9,852 bases of DNA from an uncultured Pirellulaceae bacterium (GTDB lineage: Bacteria; Planctomycetota; Planctomycetia; Pirellulales; Pirellulaceae): NCBI GenBank assembly GCA_947259675.1, contig CAMYNE010000034.1:1-9852 (forward strand), in the 5' to 3' direction. Under the pieces are notes generated by a model that was not told where the DNA came from, did not search any database, and saw only the letters and a program-made list of their open reading frames with translations. Below, piece by piece: positions 6,431 to 9,852 of this stretch. Each line of letters starts with the position of its first letter. Position 1 is the first letter of the stretch. Position numbers and translations under genes: made by a program.

Positions 6431-6450
6431 AGACGATCAATCGGAGCAAA

Positions 6451-7224
6451 TTATGCTTCGGCCCTGGCCCGAGCTTCTCTTAAACCGCGACTGAGAATGT
6501 CACGCAGCAGCGGTGAGTAATCTTCGAATTTGGCTTGATCTGGTGATCCGTTGGAGTATTGGTAAATCGCGTCCCGAGGCTTGGTCCCCAGCGAGATCAA
6601 AGTCGAACTTACGGTTCCGTGATCGTCGCCACGAACGACCATGCTGGGCCGACCAGGAAGACCTGGGCCCCGAGCCAAAACTTTGCTGGCAACCGCCAAA
6701 AACTTGACGGGAGAGTCCAGCGTCTGAAGCGTTAGTAATCTTCGCGCCATCGCCCCTCGCTCATCACGCGGGTCATCGACGTCTTTGTCACCCACGATGC
6801 TGAGGCCATACTTCAACTCACAAACTTCCGTATCGTTGCCCGAATGAACAATCCATCCGCATTCCGGATCCGCGATGACTAAATTGACCCCGTCATACTG
6901 GCCTGTGTGAAGCTCTTCCAACGCAAAATCGACCGCTTGACGCGCTGAACCAGTCCTTAGCATTTCGCGGCAGAGAACACCACGCGAGCGGGGATTTGGT
7001 ACAACGCCGAATTTTCTTCGACGTACCAAGCCGACAAAAAGGCCGTTCTGATTCATTCCCAGGTAGGTTCCGCCGCTTTTTTGGTCAATACTGGCTAGAA
7101 CTCGCGGCTTTCCTGATTGAATGGAAGGCGTCGGGCAAACAAACTCCCGTTTTTCGTCACGGTTATAGGCAACCAAAATCGGAGCTTCTGGGACCAAATG
7201 ATAGACGACTGCCAGTAGGCTCAT
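6451..7224 (-). CDS. NRDE/TANGO2-family protein
   Basis: This 257-aa protein has the family's name motif NRDE at 21-24 after a hydrophobic strand (APILVAYNRDE). Other family blocks are GGTYLGMNQNGLFVGL (51-66), SRGVLCREML (80-89), YDGVNLVIAD (110-119) and HGTVSSTLISL (202-212). Length matches the family. The fold is thought to be Ntn-hydrolase-like, and members normally begin Met-Cys, with Cys2 as the presumed nucleophile; here residue 2 is serine (MSLLAVVYH). In eukaryotes TANGO2 is linked to heme or lipid handling and mitochondrial metabolism; the bacterial role is not settled. The start ATG directly precedes the first strand, so no earlier start is needed. Shine-Dalgarno is weak. It is convergent with the nuclease gene and divergent from fabH. 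Confidence 0.9.
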   Translation of the reverse strand: MSLLAVVYHLVPEAPILVAYNRDEKREFVCPTPSIQSGKPRVLASIDQKSGGTYLGMNQNGLFVGLVRRRKFGVVPNPRSRGVLCREMLRTGSARQAVDFALEELHTGQYDGVNLVIADPECGWIVHSGNDTEVCELKYGLSIVGDKDVDDPRDERGAMARRLLTLQTLDSPVKFLAVASKVLARGPGLPGRPSMVVRGDDHGTVSSTLISLGTKPRDAIYQYSNGSPDQAKFEDYSPLLRDILSRGLREARARAEA

Positions 7225-7358
7225 GGCGATTCACTTTTTCAAAGATCGTAGGGCGAAGGAAGAATAACGGTAGCAAGTAATCTACCGAATAATATCCGAC
7301 ATGACACCCTAAAAAGGGGGGGTTAAGACCAATTTCGGAAGTCCGATTTGCTGTGAAA

Positions 7359-7384
7359 ACACGAAAAACCAAGTGATTTCGTGT
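7359..7384. promoter_or_regulatory. Perfect 8-bp dyad upstream of fabH
   Basis: ACACGAAA (7359-7366) and TTTCGTGT (7377-7384) are exact reverse complements separated by 10 bases. It lies about 200 bases before the fabH start and 135 bases before the NRDE start. No T-tract beyond the stem and a position between divergent genes make an operator-like site as plausible as a hairpin. No known regulator site is recognised. Confidence 0.35.
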
Positions 7385-7567
7385 ATCGTGGGCGGCGCGA
7401 GCACGCTTTTTTGAAAGCAACCTCCTAGGAACAGGCAAATATTGGTATCGTTCACATAAGGTTGATCTGATAACAGTAGGTTATCCCGCAGATTGTTCCC
7501 GATGTTTATGATACGACAAAACTTCCAAATCGCGACGTTTGCTGCTACCTCGACCTTTAGCCCAATC

Positions 7568-7579
7568 AAGGAGTAGGTG
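7568..7579 (+). promoter_or_regulatory. Ribosome binding site fixing the fabH start
   Basis: AAGGAG (7568-7573) followed by AGGTG (7575-7579) lies 5-11 bases before the ATG at 7585. It is the strongest Shine-Dalgarno in the window and supports the long start, which gives FabH about 20 extra N-terminal residues. Confidence 0.65.
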
Positions 7580-7584
7580 AACTC

Positions 7585-8631
7585 ATGGCAATCGGAACGA
7601 CTCCGAAAACTAAACTGGCTCACCAATTCTCGCATCCGAAATTGGCTGGAATCCGGATCATCGGGACAGGAATGTTCGCGCCGTCCAACGTCGTAAAAAA
7701 CGAAGCGTTGGGCAAACTCGGCTACGATTCAGATTGGATCGTTCAAAGAACGGGAATCGAGGCCAGATGTCATGTAAGCCCGGGTGAGGCGACTAGCGAT
7801 CTATCATTAAAAGCGGCCAAGCAATGTCTTGAGAGAGCCAATATGGCTCCAGAAAACCTCGACTTAATCATCGTCGCGACGATGTCACCTGATCACTCAA
7901 CGCCTTCGACCGCTTGTATCCTTCAAGCCAAATTAGGTAGTCAAGCTCCGGCAATGGATCTGAACGCGGCTTGTTCAGGATTTATGTACGGCCTGGTGAC
8001 GGGAAGCCAGTTTGTGAAAACTGGCTGTTGTCGAAACGCCTTGATCGTCGGCGCCGAAGTCTTATCAAACATTGTTGACCCGGAAGACAAAAAGACTTTT
8101 CCACTTTTTGGTGATGGGGCAGGGGCCGTCTTGATCGCGGCCGACCCGGAACATGACCACGAGAATCCTTCCGGAATCCTCGCGCACCGAATTGCGGCCG
8201 TCGGTTTGATGGGGGATAAGTTATTGGTGCCCGGTGGAGGATCTCGAATTCCCATTTCGCAAGAGGTTTTGGATTCCCGCAGTCACTATTTGCAGATGGA
8301 CGGCCGCTGCGTGTTTAAGTGGGCGGTGCGACTGATCCCCGATATTGTCGACGAAATGTTGATCAAATCCGGTCTTGAAATGGATGATCTGGACGTGATC
8401 ATTTTTCATCAGGCAAACCGACGAATTCTCGATGCGGCGGTCGATATTCTGGGAGCCGATCCAAGCAAGGTCGTTGTCAATCTGGACAAATATGGAAACA
8501 CTTCCGCTGCCAGTATTCCAATGTCGCTCCACGAAGCTCTGATTGAGGGCCGCATCAAACCCGGCAGCAATATCCTGATGGCCGGCTTCGGTGCGGGTCT
8601 GACCTGGGGCGCATGCATCTTTCGCTGGTAA
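7585..8631 (+). CDS. fabH: Beta-ketoacyl-ACP synthase III
   Basis: This 348-aa thiolase-fold enzyme condenses an acyl-CoA starter with malonyl-ACP, the first step of type II fatty acid synthesis in the cytoplasm. The catalytic triad is C130 (DLNAACSGF), H275 (FHQANRRI) and N305 (YGNTSAAS). The CoA/ACP-side motif is W51-I-V-Q-R55-T-G-I, and the C-terminal glycine-rich GFGAGLTWGA is intact. The family is usually about 315-330 aa; the extra length is an N-terminal extension of about 20 residues before the first strand (GIRIIGTGM), supported by a strong ribosome site. There are no neighbouring fab genes (plsX, fabD, fabG, acpP), so a paralogue for a special starter or a secondary metabolite is possible. 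It is convergent with the toroid protein across a palindromic element. Confidence 0.93.
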   Translation: MAIGTTPKTKLAHQFSHPKLAGIRIIGTGMFAPSNVVKNEALGKLGYDSDWIVQRTGIEARCHVSPGEATSDLSLKAAKQCLERANMAPENLDLIIVATMSPDHSTPSTACILQAKLGSQAPAMDLNAACSGFMYGLVTGSQFVKTGCCRNALIVGAEVLSNIVDPEDKKTFPLFGDGAGAVLIAADPEHDHENPSGILAHRIAAVGLMGDKLLVPGGGSRIPISQEVLDSRSHYLQMDGRCVFKWAVRLIPDIVDEMLIKSGLEMDDLDVIIFHQANRRILDAAVDILGADPSKVVVNLDKYGNTSAASIPMSLHEALIEGRIKPGSNILMAGFGAGLTWGACIFRW

Positions 8632-8675
8632 TACTCGTCGCTGGATTTGTGAGAATTCATTCGACGATCACTTTA

Positions 8676-8698
8676 AATTCCGAATGGGTGCAACTCGC
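8676..8698 (+). repeat. Left terminal inverted repeat
   Basis: It is the reverse complement of 8986-9008 at 22 of 23 positions; only 8681 mismatches. The inner 17 bases (8682-8698) are perfect. Complementarity stops sharply at the inner end. Confidence 0.8.
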
Positions 8699-8713
8699 CT
8701 ACCTCGAGAGACG

Positions 8714-8734
8714 CCCCCGCGTTTACGCGGTGGG
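8714..8734 (-). repeat. Bulged hairpin a
   Basis: CCCCCGCG pairs with the right arm CGCGGTGGG (8 bp with one bulged T at 8731) around TTTA. Read on the minus strand, the unpaired base lies in the 5' arm and the loop is TAAA, matching hairpins c and d in plan. Confidence 0.75.
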
Positions 8735-8796
8735 TGCTTCACTATCAACCTAGATGCGAAACATTGGCACAACTCAGTTCGGCCATTCGTTGGACG

Positions 8797-8817
8797 CCCC
8801 CACATTTATGTGGTGGG
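8797..8817 (-). repeat. Bulged hairpin b
   Basis: It has the same plan and orientation as hairpin a, but the stem has changed on both sides: CCCCCACA pairs with TGTGGTGGG, again with the bulged T (8814) and the TTTA loop. Two G-C pairs of hairpin a have become A-T pairs. Confidence 0.75.
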
Positions 8818-8870
8818 AGCCTCACTTTTTACCGATCATCGGGCATCGCCATCGGGCGAGAGGTGACGCT

Positions 8871-8891
8871 CCCGCCGCATGAATGCGGGGG
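8871..8891 (+). repeat. Bulged hairpin c
   Basis: The left arm CCCGCCGCA (G8874 bulged) pairs with TGCGGGGG around TGAA, giving 8 bp. Its sequence on the plus strand corresponds to hairpins a and b on the minus strand. The flanks GCT before and CTTC after are also shared with the family (GCTCCC..., ...GGGCGTC in b). Confidence 0.75.
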
Positions 8892-8939
8892 CTTCTGCTA
8901 CTTGCTAATGCTTATTAAAGCTAGGCCGAAGATGAGCCT

Positions 8940-8960
8940 CCCGCCGCGTGAACGCGGGGG
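8940..8960 (+). repeat. Bulged hairpin d, followed by a T-rich run
   Basis: The left arm CCCGCCGCG (G8943 bulged) pairs with CGCGGGGG around TGAA. It differs from c by a compensated A-T to G-C pair at the loop end. TTTCTT follows (8961-8966), so on the plus strand it could act as an intrinsic terminator for fabH transcripts, although it lies about 310 bases past the stop. Confidence 0.7.
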
Positions 8961-8985
8961 TTTCTTGCCAATTTTAAAGAGATAA

Positions 8986-9008
8986 GCGAGTTGCACCCAT
9001 TCCGAATT
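8986..9008 (-). repeat. Right terminal inverted repeat
   Basis: It is the partner of 8676-8698, with the single mismatch at 9003. It ends 25 bases before the stop codon of the minus-strand toroid protein. Confidence 0.8.
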
Positions 9009-9033
9009 CCCATTCCGACCTCCGAATTTGTTT

Positions 9034-9852
9034 TCAGTCCAGAACAAAGTCTTCGTCCGCAGCTTCTTCACCATAAAGTGGCAAATATCGGTAGTAGACT
9101 TCGAGGGTCATGCAGCACATGGCAGTGACATAAAGACGCCCACCGCGTTCCTGTGTGTGACTGGTTTCGTTATAGAACCAGCTTCCCTCGGTGGGACCCT
9201 TTTTGCTTTGAGACTTAATAAGGAAGTCTCGCATTTTTGAATTCCATTTTTTCCATCTGTCACCACCCCAGTGTTTCATTACCTGCGTCGCGTAGTAGTT
9301 GTAATACATGTTAGCCTTGGTGGGGCTGGTACTTGGCCCAAGTTCGTCAAGGTAGTCGACCCCGTCCATCAGGCCCGGTGAGTTCTTGTCCCAGCCCATA
9401 TACATCCGACACAGCAATCCACAAGCATTTCGAGCTGAACCACCTTTCGAACCTGATCGCGGGGCAACGTCGTAGCCGTAGTACGCGCCGCTGTTGATTG
9501 AAACGCTGTCCAGAAAACGTTCGGCGAGTTTGTAGGTGTGCTTGTTGATATCCAGCCCGCTGATTCTCCCGCTCTTGAGTGCCATTAATTGCCAACCGAC
9601 GGCTGAAGTGTCGCCAGCTTGGCCAGGGTTGTATCGCCAACCGCCGCCTACCGAGTCCTGCGCGTCCTCGATGAAATAGACCGTGCCCTGAGCGTAGGGC
9701 AAGAGTCTCGTGTCTTGTGTCATCGCAAATGCTTCGCAGAAAACGATTGCCACAAGACCGTGAGAATACATCGAACCACCTGGTTCGTGGTATGAAAGTC
9801 CTCGCCCTCTTCGTTTTGCACGGGACATCAAGAATTCTAATCCCGCCTGAAC
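9034..9852 (-). CDS. Prenyltransferase/squalene-cyclase-like alpha-alpha toroid protein (5'-truncated by window)
   Basis: The frame stays open to the right window edge (272 codons visible, beginning VQAGLEFLMSRAKRRG), so this is the C-terminal part of a longer protein; the TTG/ATG at 9826-9831 is probably not the start because the sequence before it continues a repeat. The repeated toroid pattern is visible: a SMYSHGLVAIVFCEAFAMT helix pair, then DSVGGGWRYNPGQAGDTSAVGWQLMALKSG (QW-like), then SGAYYGYDVAPRSG, RNACGLLCRMYMGW, MYYNYYATQVMKHWGG and GGRLYVTAMCCMTLEVYYRYLPLY. The last residues are acidic. I see no DXDD or DCTAE cyclase motif in this part, and such planctomycete toroid proteins are often not true cyclases. 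Function is unknown; a protein-binding or structural role is as likely as catalysis. Confidence 0.85.
   Translation of the reverse strand, partial: VQAGLEFLMSRAKRRGRGLSYHEPGGSMYSHGLVAIVFCEAFAMTQDTRLLPYAQGTVYFIEDAQDSVGGGWRYNPGQAGDTSAVGWQLMALKSGRISGLDINKHTYKLAERFLDSVSINSGAYYGYDVAPRSGSKGGSARNACGLLCRMYMGWDKNSPGLMDGVDYLDELGPSTSPTKANMYYNYYATQVMKHWGGDRWKKWNSKMRDFLIKSQSKKGPTEGSWFYNETSHTQERGGRLYVTAMCCMTLEVYYRYLPLYGEEAADEDFVLD

Larger units (their letters stand above)
7225..7584. other. 360-bp divergent intergenic region
   Basis: The gap lies between the NRDE gene (-) and fabH (+). It contains a small stem CGGTAG/CTACCG (7268-7287), an A5G7 run (7311-7322), a perfect 8-bp dyad (7359-7384), and -10-like TATGAT at 7507-7512 without a convincing -35. 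The fabH ribosome site is at its right end. On the minus strand a TATTAT lies upstream of the NRDE gene, again without a good -35. No gene is seen. Confidence 0.55.
8676..9008. mobile_element. MITE-like 333-bp element with terminal inverted repeats and four hairpins
   Basis: The ends are 23-nt inverted repeats (8676-8698 and 8986-9008): 17 perfect bases, GCGAGTTGCACCCATTC read on the right arm, then one mismatch, then GAATT. Inside are four related 21-nt hairpins, the first two inverted relative to the last two, spaced 83, 74 and 69 bases. There is no transposase or protein-like frame. The size and ends fit a miniature inverted-repeat transposable element or a composite of REP-type palindromes. 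No clear target duplication is seen: the sequences just outside (CACTTTA, CCCATTC) differ. A structured bidirectional terminator is an alternative reading of the same sequence. Confidence 0.6.
8632..9033. other. 402-bp convergent intergenic region filled by a palindromic element
   Basis: The gap lies between the fabH stop and the stop of the minus-strand toroid protein. Nearly all of it (8676-9008) is the inverted-repeat element described separately. The short flanks (8632-8675, 9009-9033) show nothing recognisable beyond further CCGAATT-like words. Short open frames crossing it follow the repeats and have no protein-like features. Confidence 0.75.

Noticed and set aside
8711..8966. The four regularly spaced hairpin repeats as a CRISPR array
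   Set aside because: The repeats switch orientation halfway, differ in sequence, and are spaced 83, 74 and 69 bases apart; spacers are not of uniform length and no cas gene is present.
8684..8985. Small plus-strand open frames of 60 and 83 codons in the palindromic element
   Set aside because: They overlap each other, run through the hairpins and terminal repeat, lack ribosome sites and show no protein-like pattern.
9826..9831. TTG/ATG near the right edge as the true start of the toroid protein
   Set aside because: The frame stays open to the window edge and the residues before it (VQAGLEFL) fit a toroid helix, so the gene almost certainly begins outside the window.

Overview
The window looks like a chromosomal stretch from a planctomycete, most likely a Pirellulales/Rhodopirellula-type organism. 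The evidence is the run of solitary, alternately oriented genes, an alpha-alpha toroid (prenyltransferase/squalene-cyclase-like) protein and a HEAT-repeat protein of types I associate with that phylum, the wide gaps between genes, and the abundance of intergenic palindromes. Base composition looks close to 50% GC by eye. The assignment rests on family resemblance recalled from memory, not on a search.

Layout, left to right: a gene-free edge carrying copy 1 of a 77-bp interspersed repeat; a single-domain response regulator (268-732, -) with a clear sigma70-type promoter; a 374-bp gap with several repeat relics and hairpins; a 514-aa HEAT-like protein of unknown function (1107-2651, -); a divergent gap; a DEAD-box RNA helicase (2841-4082, +); a long 24-nt-arm inverted repeat between convergent genes; cysteine synthase CysK (4223-5185, -); a gap with an extended -10 promoter for cysK and copy 2 of the 77-bp repeat; a 288-aa predicted PD-(D/E)XK-like nuclease with a winged-helix-like part and a lysine-rich tail (5515-6381, +); an inverted-repeat terminator; an NRDE/TANGO2-family protein (6451-7224, -); a divergent gap with dyads; a FabH-type beta-ketoacyl-ACP synthase III (7585-8631, +); a 333-bp palindromic, MITE-like element (8676-9008); and the 3' part of a toroid-fold protein that runs off the right edge (9034-9852, -).

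The genes do not form an operon. From HEAT to the right edge they alternate strand, so each is probably its own transcription unit. CysK (cysteine synthesis) and FabH (initiation of fatty acid synthesis) are housekeeping enzymes, the helicase acts on RNA, and the others have no assigned pathway here. All three convergent junctions (helicase/cysK, nuclease/NRDE, fabH/toroid protein) hold a strong inverted repeat, which suggests these palindromes serve as, or preferentially settle in, two-way transcription stops.

The most distinctive structure is the 8676-9008 element. It has 23-nt terminal inverted repeats (22/23 matching) around four related 21-nt bulged hairpins, two in one orientation and two in the other. 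Their stems differ by compensating base changes while the bulge and the tetraloop position are kept. The predicted nuclease with its histone-like tail is the most interesting protein.
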